Positions 36,893 through 44,921 of a DNA stretch of 62,140 nucleotides are shown here, in pieces. Position 1 is the stretch's first letter; every line of letters begins with the position of its first letter. A program made the position numbers and the translations under genes. Source of the stretch: JAGOVB01 sp964481175 (GTDB lineage Bacteria > Patescibacteriota > Minisyncoccia > Phycocordibacterales > PALSA-1337); assembly GCA_964481175.1 (NCBI GenBank), contig CAYZSZ010000003.1, positions 1 to 62,140 of the forward strand, written 5' to 3'. The notes under the pieces are model-generated. The model was not told the origin of the DNA. It did not search any database and saw only the letters and a list, made by a program, of their open reading frames with translations.

Positions 36893-37885
36893 ATGCTTAT
36901 CGGAAAGGCTCGGCCTGAAGATACCAGTCTGCACCCAATAAAATACCCTTGGGCGTATGATTTGTATAACCAAGCAGTACGCAATACATGGTTCCCGCAT
37001 GAAATTGCATTGAAAGAAGATCTAGACGACTGGGAAAAGATGACTGAAGATGAGCGACATGCAGTAAAGTTCCTTATGGCATTCTTTAACCCTGCGGAAC
37101 TTATTGTAAACCGTTCTATCGCACTTGGAATATATCCATATCTCAAGTCACCTGAATGTCACTTGTACCTTGCAAAGCAGATGTGGGAAGAAGCAAACCA
37201 CTGTGTCTCTTTCGAGTACGTACTCGAAACATTCCCATTCGATCGTGAAAGTGTGTACAAGATCCATCTTGAAACACCTTCAATGAAGGCGAAAGAGGAC
37301 TACATCAACAAGTACATGACTCGTATGATTGATGAAAAATTGGATATAGACAGTATAGAAGGGAAGAAAGATTTCATCCGAAACCTTGTTGCAACAAATA
37401 TCGTGATGGAAGGAATCTGGTTCTATTCAGGATTTATGGTAGCACTATCATTCCGCCAGCGAAATCAGCTTCGAAACTTCGGTTCGATGATCAACTGGGT
37501 GATCAGAGACGAGAGTCTACACCTCAAGTTCGGTATCACATTGATCCATAACATTCTTGAGGAAAATCAAGACTTGGTGACACCAGAGTTCGCGGATGAG
37601 ATTCGTAACATTATCATCGAAGGAGTAGACAAAGAAGTAGCTTACAACAAAGATCTATTTCCAAATGGTATTCTCGGACTCAATGCTGATTATGTAAACC
37701 AGTACGTGCAATACGTAACAGACCGACGTTTGGAGGAGCTCGGCTTCCCAAAGCACTACAATGTAAGCAACCCAGCAAAATGGATGAGCACCGCTACTGA
37801 TGTATTTGAGCTCGTAAACTTTTTCGAGTCACAAAACACCAGCTATGAGGTAAATGCTCATGCAGGAAAGGTTGAAAAGAAGTAG
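36893..37885 (+). CDS. nrdB: class I RNR beta subunit, class Ic-like (Phe at radical site)
   Basis: The 330-residue radical-generating subunit that partners NrdA. Metal ligands align as Glu69 (PAELIVNR), Glu100 and His103 (WEEANH), Glu173 (IVMEGIWFY), Glu207 and His210 (RDESLH). The position that carries the stable tyrosyl radical in class Ia (His+4) is Phe107 (HCVSFEY), and the first ligand is Glu rather than Asp. Both changes are the marks of class Ic, as in Chlamydia trachomatis, where a Mn/Fe centre replaces the radical. Metal content is inferred from the family. The C-terminal tail that docks to NrdA is present. The RNase P RNA gene begins 21 nt later. Confidence 0.95.
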   Translation: MLIGKARPEDTSLHPIKYPWAYDLYNQAVRNTWFPHEIALKEDLDDWEKMTEDERHAVKFLMAFFNPAELIVNRSIALGIYPYLKSPECHLYLAKQMWEEANHCVSFEYVLETFPFDRESVYKIHLETPSMKAKEDYINKYMTRMIDEKLDIDSIEGKKDFIRNLVATNIVMEGIWFYSGFMVALSFRQRNQLRNFGSMINWVIRDESLHLKFGITLIHNILEENQDLVTPEFADEIRNIIIEGVDKEVAYNKDLFPNGILGLNADYVNQYVQYVTDRRLEELGFPKHYNVSNPAKWMSTATDVFELVNFFESQNTSYEVNAHAGKVEKK

Positions 37886-37894
37886 AACGTGTGT

Positions 37895-37900
37895 TATAAT
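37895..37900 (+). promoter_or_regulatory. -10 box of rnpB
   Basis: TATAAT 6 nt before the P1 helix of RNase P RNA, fitting a start of transcription at about 37907. Confidence 0.6.
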
Positions 37901-37906
37901 ATTTTT

Positions 37907-38210
37907 GTTGTACTAGACAACCGCTGTATTTCGCAAGATATATAGAGGAAAGTCCGAACACAGGCATGTATTTATACATGCAGACAGGTAGTGGGTAACG
38001 CCCACCGGGAGCAATCCTAGAGGTGCGAACAGTGACGAATCCCTTTAGTGGGAGTGCAACGGCTAAATCCTTATCCCTGTGCAAGGCCGTGCTCTCCGCC
38101 CTTTGGCGGGGAGAGTGCCGCTTGAGGTAGGTGGTAACACCTATCCCAGATAAATGGTTGTCGCTCCGCCAACCGGCGGAGTACAAAATTCGGCTTATCG
38201 GTACAGCAAC
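37907..38210 (+). ncRNA. rnpB: RNase P RNA, class A
   Basis: The catalytic RNA that cuts the 5' leader from pre-tRNAs. The conserved 5' block GAGGAAAGTCCGAACAC, the central block GGTGCGAACAGTGACG-like and AAGGCCGTG, and the 3' block CCCAGATAAATGG...ACAAAATTCGGCTTATCG are visible. P1 pairs GTTG-TAC (37907-37913) with GTA-CAG-CAAC (38201-38210). Two GC-rich hairpins (TCCGCC/GGCGGA type) stand out from the AT-rich surroundings. A terminator follows directly. End points are estimated from P1. Confidence 0.95.
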
Positions 38211-38213
38211 ATC

Positions 38214-38250
38214 AAAAACCACAGTTACACACTGTGGTTTTTGCTTTTTT
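38214..38250 (+). terminator. terminator of rnpB
   Basis: AAAAACCACAG (38215-38225) pairs with CTGTGGTTTTT (38232-38242), then GCTTTTTT. Confidence 0.88.
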
Positions 38251-38289
38251 CTGATATAATTATGGGCATTATTAAGATAATTGTTCCCA

Positions 38290-40614
38290 ATGATTAAACT
38301 AGAAAAAATAGCGTTTTGGATCGTCCTCGCAGTAGTGTTTTTGATACCTATTGCCTTTCTGTCACCGAAGGTATTGCCGCTCGATATGTTGAAGACCAGC
38401 ATATTCAGCATCGGTACTGCACTCTCTTTTTTACTTGTTTTGATCACAGGGATATCTTCAGGGAAGATACGATATCCAAAAGGTATTTTGACCTATGCGA
38501 GCTTGTCAGTTGTCTTGGCATTTATCTTGTCGGGGGTAGCTGCAATATCAACAGGAGGGATATACAAATCATTCTTTGCAGTAGGAACTGAGACTACAAC
38601 CGTCCTATTTGCAGTTCTCGCGATCGCATTTGTATACACGATTACTATTCTCGCAAATACAAAAGAGCGCATTCTTGCTCTATTGAGTTCGGTTGTTTTG
38701 GGTGGTGTGGTTCTCGGACTATTCCATATCTCTCGATTGCTATTTGGGGTAAACTTTCTTTCATTTGGAGGTTTGTTTGGTAGCCAGATCGCAAACACAC
38801 TTGGCCAGTGGAATGATCTAGGAGTTTACTTCGGCTTTATCTTACTTGTCTCATATATCGGTCTCGAGCTTATGTCATTTAGCAAAGCTGTTCGAGTGCT
38901 GCTATATGTGACTGGTGTGATCGCACTTGTTTTGACAGTTATCGTCGGTTTCTCAAGTGTTTGGTATGCACTTGCATTCGTCATCTTGCTCGTCGGCCTC
39001 TACACAAAGAAACATTCAAAAATATCGATAAATACTATCGTCTTGTTTATTCTTGTTGTTCTGTTTGCAATATTCAACTCAAAGCTTGCAGATCCAATTG
39101 CAAAGAATTTTGATATAAATCAGATTGATGTTCGACCATCTTGGGAGCTTTCAACCGACATCGCAACTCAGACACTTAGCGATGCACCATTCTTTGGTGT
39201 TGGACCAAATAGATTCCTAAATGAATACTTGCGTACAAAGCCAGCCTCAATAAATCAGACCGTATTCTGGTCAGTCGACTTCTTCTCTGGGGTATCGTAT
39301 CTCACTTCATTTGCAGTGACATTGGGAATAGTGGGTATTGTGGCAATACTCTTCCTTTTGTTTGCGATTGCCCGATACAGCTACAAGGTGTACCGACACA
39401 CTTCATCTGACCCTATACACAAATTTGTCTTAGCAACTGGTACTGTAACTACTATATATGGAGTGATCTTGAGTATATTGTATACCCCATCATTTTCAGT
39501 GACCGTTCTCGGCTGCGTGATATTTGCATTATTTGTAATCGGCCTACATCAAGAAGGATTGATCACCTATGGTAATACAGAGGGAAGCACTTCAAGAAAG
39601 TTGTTGCTTGTTCGAATTGTTGCAACAATTGCTGCTATCTTGGCGTTGATTTCATTTATATTCTTTGTTCGACGAACATTGGCTGCTTACAACTATCAGC
39701 AAGCACTCGTTATCATGTCGACAACAGGAAACATCGACGATGCTGAAAAGTATGTCGACAAAGCGATGAGTAAGGTAAACCGAGAGCTTTATCTCCAAGG
39801 GAAAACAGAATTGATTGCTCTCAAGACTTCACGATTCCTAACTACAGTAAAAAGTGTCGATCAAAAAACAGTAGATACTCTCAAGGCATATTTGGAAGAT
39901 GGAGTTAGTACGGCTCATGCTCTTATCAATCTTGATAAACTAAATTATCAAAACTACATCGCTCAAGCTCGTATATATGAGTCAGTCATTCCAGCAAAGG
40001 TGTCAGGTGCATATGACAATGCGATGAAATCATACGCTTCAGCTGCAGCTCTAAATCCAGGAAATCCATCTATATATCTATCCGCAGCACAGATCGAAGT
40101 GGCAATGGGCAAGTTACCAGAAGCAAAGACTTTTATCGGTCGTGCCCTACAAGTAAAAAACAATTATAGCGATGCAATCTTCCTTCTATCTCAGATCCAG
40201 GTAGCAGAGAAGTCTATCAAAGATGCAATCACTTCACTTCTTGTTCTCGCTCAGCTCAATCCTCAAGATCCTACAATATTCTTCCAGCTCGGACTCCTTT
40301 ACTACAATGAAGGTGACAACATAAATACTGGCCTCGCACTTTCAAAAGCAGTCGAGCTCAATCCTGAGTACTCAAATGCACGTTACTTCCTCGGTCTAGC
40401 TCTCGCTCGACTCGGCAAATATCCAGAGGCAGCAGCACAGTTTGCTGAAATACAAAAGTTTAACCCTGATAATAAAGAAGTTGCTGATATTCTTGCGGCA
40501 CTACAAGCTGGTAGATCACCATTCCAGGCGGTAAAGAGTCCAGAAAAAGCAAAGACACCACCGGTCAAGGACTCTATAGACAAGAAAACCACACCAAAGG
40601 TTAAAACTCGTTAG
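38290..40614 (+). CDS. O-antigen-ligase-like membrane protein with TPR repeats
   Basis: A 774-residue protein: about 12 hydrophobic helices (residues ~8-465) with the layout of the Wzy_C/O-antigen ligase (WaaL/Wzy) family, including a large external loop holding PSWELSTDIATQT and GVGPNRFLNEY, then a soluble C-terminal tetratricopeptide region (~467-744; AAALNPGNPSIYLSAAQIE, AQLNPQDPTIFFQLGLLYY, AVELNPEYSNARYFLGLAL). In this family such proteins transfer or polymerise surface glycans. Start at ATG 38290 rather than TTG 38281. Promoter: TATAAT 38255-38260 with a ~22-nt leader. murJ starts 1 nt after its stop, suggesting a joint role in surface polymer export (inference). Confidence 0.75.
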   Translation: MIKLEKIAFWIVLAVVFLIPIAFLSPKVLPLDMLKTSIFSIGTALSFLLVLITGISSGKIRYPKGILTYASLSVVLAFILSGVAAISTGGIYKSFFAVGTETTTVLFAVLAIAFVYTITILANTKERILALLSSVVLGGVVLGLFHISRLLFGVNFLSFGGLFGSQIANTLGQWNDLGVYFGFILLVSYIGLELMSFSKAVRVLLYVTGVIALVLTVIVGFSSVWYALAFVILLVGLYTKKHSKISINTIVLFILVVLFAIFNSKLADPIAKNFDINQIDVRPSWELSTDIATQTLSDAPFFGVGPNRFLNEYLRTKPASINQTVFWSVDFFSGVSYLTSFAVTLGIVGIVAILFLLFAIARYSYKVYRHTSSDPIHKFVLATGTVTTIYGVILSILYTPSFSVTVLGCVIFALFVIGLHQEGLITYGNTEGSTSRKLLLVRIVATIAAILALISFIFFVRRTLAAYNYQQALVIMSTTGNIDDAEKYVDKAMSKVNRELYLQGKTELIALKTSRFLTTVKSVDQKTVDTLKAYLEDGVSTAHALINLDKLNYQNYIAQARIYESVIPAKVSGAYDNAMKSYASAAALNPGNPSIYLSAAQIEVAMGKLPEAKTFIGRALQVKNNYSDAIFLLSQIQVAEKSIKDAITSLLVLAQLNPQDPTIFFQLGLLYYNEGDNINTGLALSKAVELNPEYSNARYFLGLALARLGKYPEAAAQFAEIQKFNPDNKEVADILAALQAGRSPFQAVKSPEKAKTPPVKDSIDKKTTPKVKTR

Positions 40615-40615
40615 T

Positions 40616-42289
40616 ATGGTCAAGAGGATCTTTGATCTATTAAACAGAGAAATACGTGGTCTCCATGAGGCCGCGTATTTGCTTGCCTTTTTCTCTTTCT
40701 TATCACAGATCCTCGCACTAGTTCGTGATCGTTTGTTTGCACATATGTTTGGTGCAGGACAGGTGCTCGACACATACTACGCTGCATTCAAGATTCCTGA
40801 CCTTATCTTTGCTTGTATCGCTTCGATTGTATCGATATCCGTCCTCGTACCTTTCTTGATTGAGCGATTTGGTAAAAGTTATGAAGAAGAAAGGAGATTT
40901 ATAAACAGTATATTTTCTGTTTTTGCTTTTATCATGATCGGTGTCAGTCTGGTCGTTGCTATATTTACTCCAAATATATTACGGTATTTGTATCCGACGA
41001 TGCATTCTCAGGGGGAGTTAGTCATGCTTACCCGGATCTTACTTTTGCAGCCGATACTCCTCGGTATATCAAACTTCTTGGGTAGCATCACACAAGCACA
41101 CCAGCGTTTTGTTTCATATGCTATGAGCCCAGTTGTCTACAACCTTGGCATTATCGTCGGAGTAGTAGGGTTGTATCCGTTCTTTGGACTAAAAGGGATA
41201 GCGTTCGGTGTGCTCATCGGCTCATTGTTCCATCTTAGTTTGCAATTGCCATTTATATTTGAAAGGAAATTGGCGCCGAGCATCACCTTCAATATCGATT
41301 GGGTTTCGATAAAGCGAGTATTGTTGCTATCGTTGCCACGTACGCTCACTCTGGCTTTTTCAAGTATTGCCCTCGTCGCACTCACCTCACTCGCATCACG
41401 GATGGTCGCTGGATCTATTGCTGTTTTCAACCTGTCGTGGAACATTCAGTCTGTGCCACTAGCGATTATCGGTGTAAGTTATTCTCTCGCCGCATTTCCA
41501 ACTCTTTCAAAGTATTTTGCAAATGGCTATATCGAAGATTTCATCGCAAATATCGTTACTTCACTTCGCCATATTATATTTTGGTCACTACCTGTTACGA
41601 TTCTGTTTATAATCTTGCGTGCTCAGATCGTCCGAACTATATTGGGTTCTGGAAACTTTAACTGGAACGATACTCGTCTCACCGCTGCATGTCTCGCAAT
41701 ATTCGTCGTGTCAGTTGTCGCTCAGAGCGTCATGCTTTTATTTGTGCGCGGTTATTATGCTGCTGGCAAGACTCGAAAACCGTTGATCATAAATCTAGTT
41801 GGGGCAGTGCTCATCGTAGCTATCTCGTATCTTTCACTGTACTTCTTCTCAGTAAGTACGATGTTTACCGATTTCATGGAGGCACTCTTGCGCATTGAGG
41901 GGCTTACAGGAACTTCTGTAATCTCATTAGCACTTGGTTACTCACTCGCTTCGCTCATCAATGCCGGTCTATTGTGGGTTCTTTTTGAAAAAGATTTCCC
42001 AGGACTTTCGTGTGTGGTAAAGAAAGTGAGTTTCCAGTCTTTCGGCGCTTCCATGATCATGGGATTTGTGACCTACCATATGCTTGGACTACTCGACAAT
42101 GTCTTTGATCTAAATACATTACCAGGAGTCTTTTTCCAAGGCCTTATCGCAGGTATCGTCGGTATTATCACATGGGGTATTGTCCTCAAATTGCTCAAGA
42201 GTAAAGAGTTACACGACGTCTGGGTTACCTTGCATCAAAAGATATTCCAGACCAAGGTATATGTTGAAGATAGGGAACATATAGTGTAG
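40616..42289 (+). CDS. murJ: lipid II flippase MurJ
   Basis: A 557-residue polytopic protein of the MviN/MurJ (MOP) family that flips lipid-linked peptidoglycan precursor across the membrane. About 14 hydrophobic helices; the N-terminal FSFLSQILALVRDRLFAHMFG with the conserved Arg, and LAFSSIALVALTSLASRM are family-like. Spacing of 1 nt after the O-antigen-ligase-like gene and 12 nt before lepA suggests an operon. Its presence implies a peptidoglycan wall, in line with the peptidoglycan-binding domains in the surface proteins. Confidence 0.9.
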   Translation: MVKRIFDLLNREIRGLHEAAYLLAFFSFLSQILALVRDRLFAHMFGAGQVLDTYYAAFKIPDLIFACIASIVSISVLVPFLIERFGKSYEEERRFINSIFSVFAFIMIGVSLVVAIFTPNILRYLYPTMHSQGELVMLTRILLLQPILLGISNFLGSITQAHQRFVSYAMSPVVYNLGIIVGVVGLYPFFGLKGIAFGVLIGSLFHLSLQLPFIFERKLAPSITFNIDWVSIKRVLLLSLPRTLTLAFSSIALVALTSLASRMVAGSIAVFNLSWNIQSVPLAIIGVSYSLAAFPTLSKYFANGYIEDFIANIVTSLRHIIFWSLPVTILFIILRAQIVRTILGSGNFNWNDTRLTAACLAIFVVSVVAQSVMLLFVRGYYAAGKTRKPLIINLVGAVLIVAISYLSLYFFSVSTMFTDFMEALLRIEGLTGTSVISLALGYSLASLINAGLLWVLFEKDFPGLSCVVKKVSFQSFGASMIMGFVTYHMLGLLDNVFDLNTLPGVFFQGLIAGIVGIITWGIVLKLLKSKELHDVWVTLHQKIFQTKVYVEDREHIV

Positions 42290-42301
42290 TATCACCATAC
42301 A

Positions 42302-44080
42302 ATGGATATCACTAAAATCAGGAACTTTAGCATCATTGCTCATATTGACCATGGCAAATCGACCTTGGCCGATCGTATGCTTGAGCTGACGCATACTATT
42401 GAAAAGCGAAAGATGCAGGACCAGGTGCTCGACAGTATGGAGCTTGAGCGTGAGCGTGGAATCACTATCAAAATGCAGCCAGTGCGCATGCTTTTTGAAG
42501 GGCATGTGATGAACCTTATAGACACGCCAGGGCACATCGATTTCTCATATGAGGTATCGAGAGCGTTGAAGGCGGTAGAGGGCTGTATCCTCCTTGTAGA
42601 CGCAACGCAGGGGGTCCAGGCACAGACACTGACCACACTCAATATGGCCAAAGAAGCGGGCCTCACCATCATCCCGGTTGTATCAAAAATCGACTCACCA
42701 CTAGCACGTATCGATGAGGTCAAAATAGAAATTGCAGAGACACTCAATATCGATCCGACAACTATCCTCGGTGTGTCTGGAAAAACTGGAGAGGGAGTAG
42801 TGGAGCTTTTAAAAGAGATAATTAAAAGAATTCCTAGTCCAAATAAAGAAAATAAAGGACTACAAGCACTCGTCTTTGATTTTCAGTATTCAAGTCACAA
42901 AGGAGTGATCGTCTACGTCCGAGTGATGAATGGCGAGGTGCGCCGTCATGAAAAGCTGCAGTTTACTGTCGCTGAGCGGACTTTTCTGGCATTAGAAGTC
43001 GGTATTTTTAGTCCGGAGGGCATACCTGTCGAGGTTTTGGGTGCAGGTGAGATCGGATATATCGTGACTGGTATCAAAGAGCCAGGAATCGCATCGGTCG
43101 GAGATACTATTTCTCACGAGCGCAGTGGCCTACCTGCATTGCCAGGATATATGAAGCCGATCCCGATGGTGTGGGCGTCTATATATCCAGAAAGTCAGGA
43201 TGATATCAACCTTCTAAAGCAGTCATTGGGTAAGCTATCTCTGTCTGACTCATCATATACCTACGAAGAAGAAAGTTCTGGTACGTTGGGTCGTGGATTT
43301 CGTTGTGGGTTCCTCGGTATGCTCCATCTCGAGATCATCACTGAGCGTCTCCGTCGCGAATTTAATCTAGAGCTTGTTGTTACGATCCCAAGCATCACGT
43401 ATGTCGTCACACTACGAAATGGAAAAACTGAAACCGTGTACTCGCCATCACTTTTCCCTGATGATCATTTGGTCCAAGAGGTGAAAGAGCCGTGGGTACA
43501 TCTCAAAATCCTCACTCCACACGAATATGTTGGAAAATTGAGCACCCTCCTCTACGAACACGAAGCGATGTCGGGTGAGACACTCCAGTTTGGAAATCGA
43601 ACTTCGATGCATGCAGATATGCCGCTTCGCGAGCTTATGCGAGGATTTTTCGATAAAGTAAAAAGCCTTACCTCTGGTTACGCGTCTATCTCATACGAAG
43701 TCGGAGACTTACTCCCAGCTGATGTGGTGCGTATGGATATGCTCGTCGCGGATGATCCTGTTGTTCCTTTTACTCGAGTGGTGTCGCGACGTCGTGTCGA
43801 GGAAGAAGCAAAACTAGCAGTTGAAAAGCTCCACAAAGTACTCCCACGTCAGATGTTTACTCTCAAAATCCAAGCAAAAGCGATGGGTAGAATCCTCGCT
43901 TCAGAATCTATCTCTGGTATGAAGAAAAACGTAACTCAACACATGTATGGTGGAGACATCACACGAAAGATGAAGCTACGAGAAAAGCAGAAGGAAGGTA
44001 AAAAGAAGATGGCAGACATCGGAAAAGTAAACATCACTCATGATGTCTACGTAAAGATGATGAGAATTGGTGACGAATAG
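42302..44080 (+). CDS. lepA: elongation factor 4 (LepA)
   Basis: A 592-residue ribosomal GTPase that back-translocates or helps stalled ribosomes. G1 is AHIDHGKSTL, G2 RGITIK, G3 DTPGHIDF, G4 SKIDS; the EF4-specific C-terminal domain is present (GMKKNVTQHMYGGDITRK followed by a Lys-rich tail). Length is normal (~600). It follows murJ by 12 nt. No Shine-Dalgarno is obvious before the ATG. Downstream is a tiny convergent gene (44084-44194). Confidence 0.97.
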   Translation: MDITKIRNFSIIAHIDHGKSTLADRMLELTHTIEKRKMQDQVLDSMELERERGITIKMQPVRMLFEGHVMNLIDTPGHIDFSYEVSRALKAVEGCILLVDATQGVQAQTLTTLNMAKEAGLTIIPVVSKIDSPLARIDEVKIEIAETLNIDPTTILGVSGKTGEGVVELLKEIIKRIPSPNKENKGLQALVFDFQYSSHKGVIVYVRVMNGEVRRHEKLQFTVAERTFLALEVGIFSPEGIPVEVLGAGEIGYIVTGIKEPGIASVGDTISHERSGLPALPGYMKPIPMVWASIYPESQDDINLLKQSLGKLSLSDSSYTYEEESSGTLGRGFRCGFLGMLHLEIITERLRREFNLELVVTIPSITYVVTLRNGKTETVYSPSLFPDDHLVQEVKEPWVHLKILTPHEYVGKLSTLLYEHEAMSGETLQFGNRTSMHADMPLRELMRGFFDKVKSLTSGYASISYEVGDLLPADVVRMDMLVADDPVVPFTRVVSRRRVEEEAKLAVEKLHKVLPRQMFTLKIQAKAMGRILASESISGMKKNVTQHMYGGDITRKMKLREKQKEGKKKMADIGKVNITHDVYVKMMRIGDE

Positions 44081-44083
44081 TGG

Positions 44084-44194
44084 CTAAACGAAAAGCCCTG
44101 GCATATAGAGCATGATCATGCTTACAATCACTAGCAATGCTACGATTGCAGCCACCCATTGGATACCTTTCTGTGTATTTCTGTGGAATAACAT
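44084..44194 (-). CDS. 36-residue single-helix membrane miniprotein
   Basis: A frame too short for normal gene finding. It starts MLFHRNTQKGIQW and continues as one hydrophobic helix (VAAIVALLVIVSMIMLY) ending MPGLFV before TAG. The ATG lies 7 nt after a minus-strand TATACT that is part of the palindrome TAGTATACTA shared with the divergent ftsB-like gene, so both genes have a perfectly placed -10. The topology (short basic N-terminus inside, helix, short outer tail) suits a membrane-complex subunit such as those of divisomes or secretion machines; function unknown. It was picked out by its promoter and topology rather than by homology. Confidence 0.62.
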   Translation of the reverse strand: MLFHRNTQKGIQWVAAIVALLVIVSMIMLYMPGLFV

Positions 44195-44200
44195 GTCGTG

Positions 44201-44210
44201 TAGTATACTA
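44201..44210. promoter_or_regulatory. shared palindromic -10 of two divergent leaderless genes
   Basis: TAGTATACTA is a perfect 10-nt palindrome. Plus strand: TATACT (44204-44209) 6 nt before the ATG at 44216. Minus strand: TATACT (44202-44207) 7 nt before the ATG at 44194. RNA polymerase bound one way should exclude the other. Confidence 0.6.
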
Positions 44211-44215
44211 TAAAA

Positions 44216-44596
44216 ATGAGAGAATTTGAACAGAAAAAGAAAATACGCAAAATCCTCTATTCTCGGACGATGATATTCTTTTTATTCCTCGTTTTTGTTT
44301 TTCTTTTGCAGGCAACGTGGAGGGTGTACCACAAACAAGCTATTAGCCGACAAAGCTTAAACCAGGTTATCCAAGAGTCAAAGCGTCTAGACGATCGCGA
44401 GCGAGCTATACAGGCTTCCGTAGACTATTTACAGACAGACAAAGGGGTAGAGGCCGAAATCCGTAGCAAGTTCCGAGCTACAAAACCAGGAGAACAGGTC
44501 GCTATCATCATCAACGATGAGGTAAAACGAGACATTAGTGTACCGACTCAAAAGACATTATGGCAGAAAATTTTAGATTTTTTTGATATACTATAA
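44216..44596 (+). CDS. FtsB/DivIC-like septum formation initiator
   Basis: A 126-residue single-pass protein: basic N-terminus, one hydrophobic helix (~19-36), then a coiled-coil (~45-85, NQVIQESKRLDDRERAIQ) and a conserved C-terminal block VEAEIRSKFRATKPGEQVAIII that is typical of the FtsB/DivIC septum-formation family, which links FtsL and FtsQ in the divisome. FtsZ and FtsA are elsewhere in the window, so a division gene here is expected. Leaderless from the shared palindromic -10. A glutaredoxin gene follows 2 nt later, itself with its own -10 (TATACT 44587-44592). Confidence 0.82.
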   Translation: MREFEQKKKIRKILYSRTMIFFLFLVFVFLLQATWRVYHKQAISRQSLNQVIQESKRLDDRERAIQASVDYLQTDKGVEAEIRSKFRATKPGEQVAIIINDEVKRDISVPTQKTLWQKILDFFDIL

Positions 44597-44598
44597 AT

Positions 44599-44835
44599 AT
44601 GAAAAACGTAACCATATATTCAACAGCAACCTGTCATTATTGTGGACTTGCAAAAGACTTTATGAAAAAGCATAACGTCGCGTATACCGAGCACAATGTC
44701 GGTACAGATCTAGAAAAGAGAAAGGAGATGGTAGACAAATCAGGACAGATGGGAGTACCAGTGATCGATGTAGATGGCAAAATCATGGTAGGTTTTGAAG
44801 AAACAGAACTTGCAGCTCTCCTAGGCGTAAAGTAG
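44599..44835 (+). CDS. glutaredoxin-like protein
   Basis: A 78-residue thioredoxin-fold protein with the active site ATCHYCGLAK (CxxC) at residues 10-19, the cis-Pro motif GVPVIDV and the C-terminal GFEETELAALLG. It could re-reduce NrdA's C-terminal cysteines, as NrdH or glutaredoxin do (inference from co-occurrence). The -10 TATACT lies 6 nt before the ATG, inside the tail of the previous gene. Confidence 0.88.
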   Translation: MKNVTIYSTATCHYCGLAKDFMKKHNVAYTEHNVGTDLEKRKEMVDKSGQMGVPVIDVDGKIMVGFEETELAALLGVK

Positions 44836-44848
44836 ACTCTCAGAGTCG

Positions 44849-44920
44849 GCCCTTGTAGTTAAATGGATATAACAGTCCCGTCCTAAGGGATAGTTTCAGG
44901 TTCGATTCCTGATAGGGGCA
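44849..44920 (+). tRNA. tRNA-Arg (CCT)
   Basis: 72 nt cloverleaf: acceptor GCCCTTG/TAGGGGC with two wobble pairs, D arm GTTA...TAAC, anticodon stem GTCCC/GGGAT with loop GTCCTAA (anticodon CCT), T arm with TTCGATT. Discriminator A; no encoded CCA. It ends one nt before the ATG of the next gene. Confidence 0.92.
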
Positions 44921-44921
44921 C

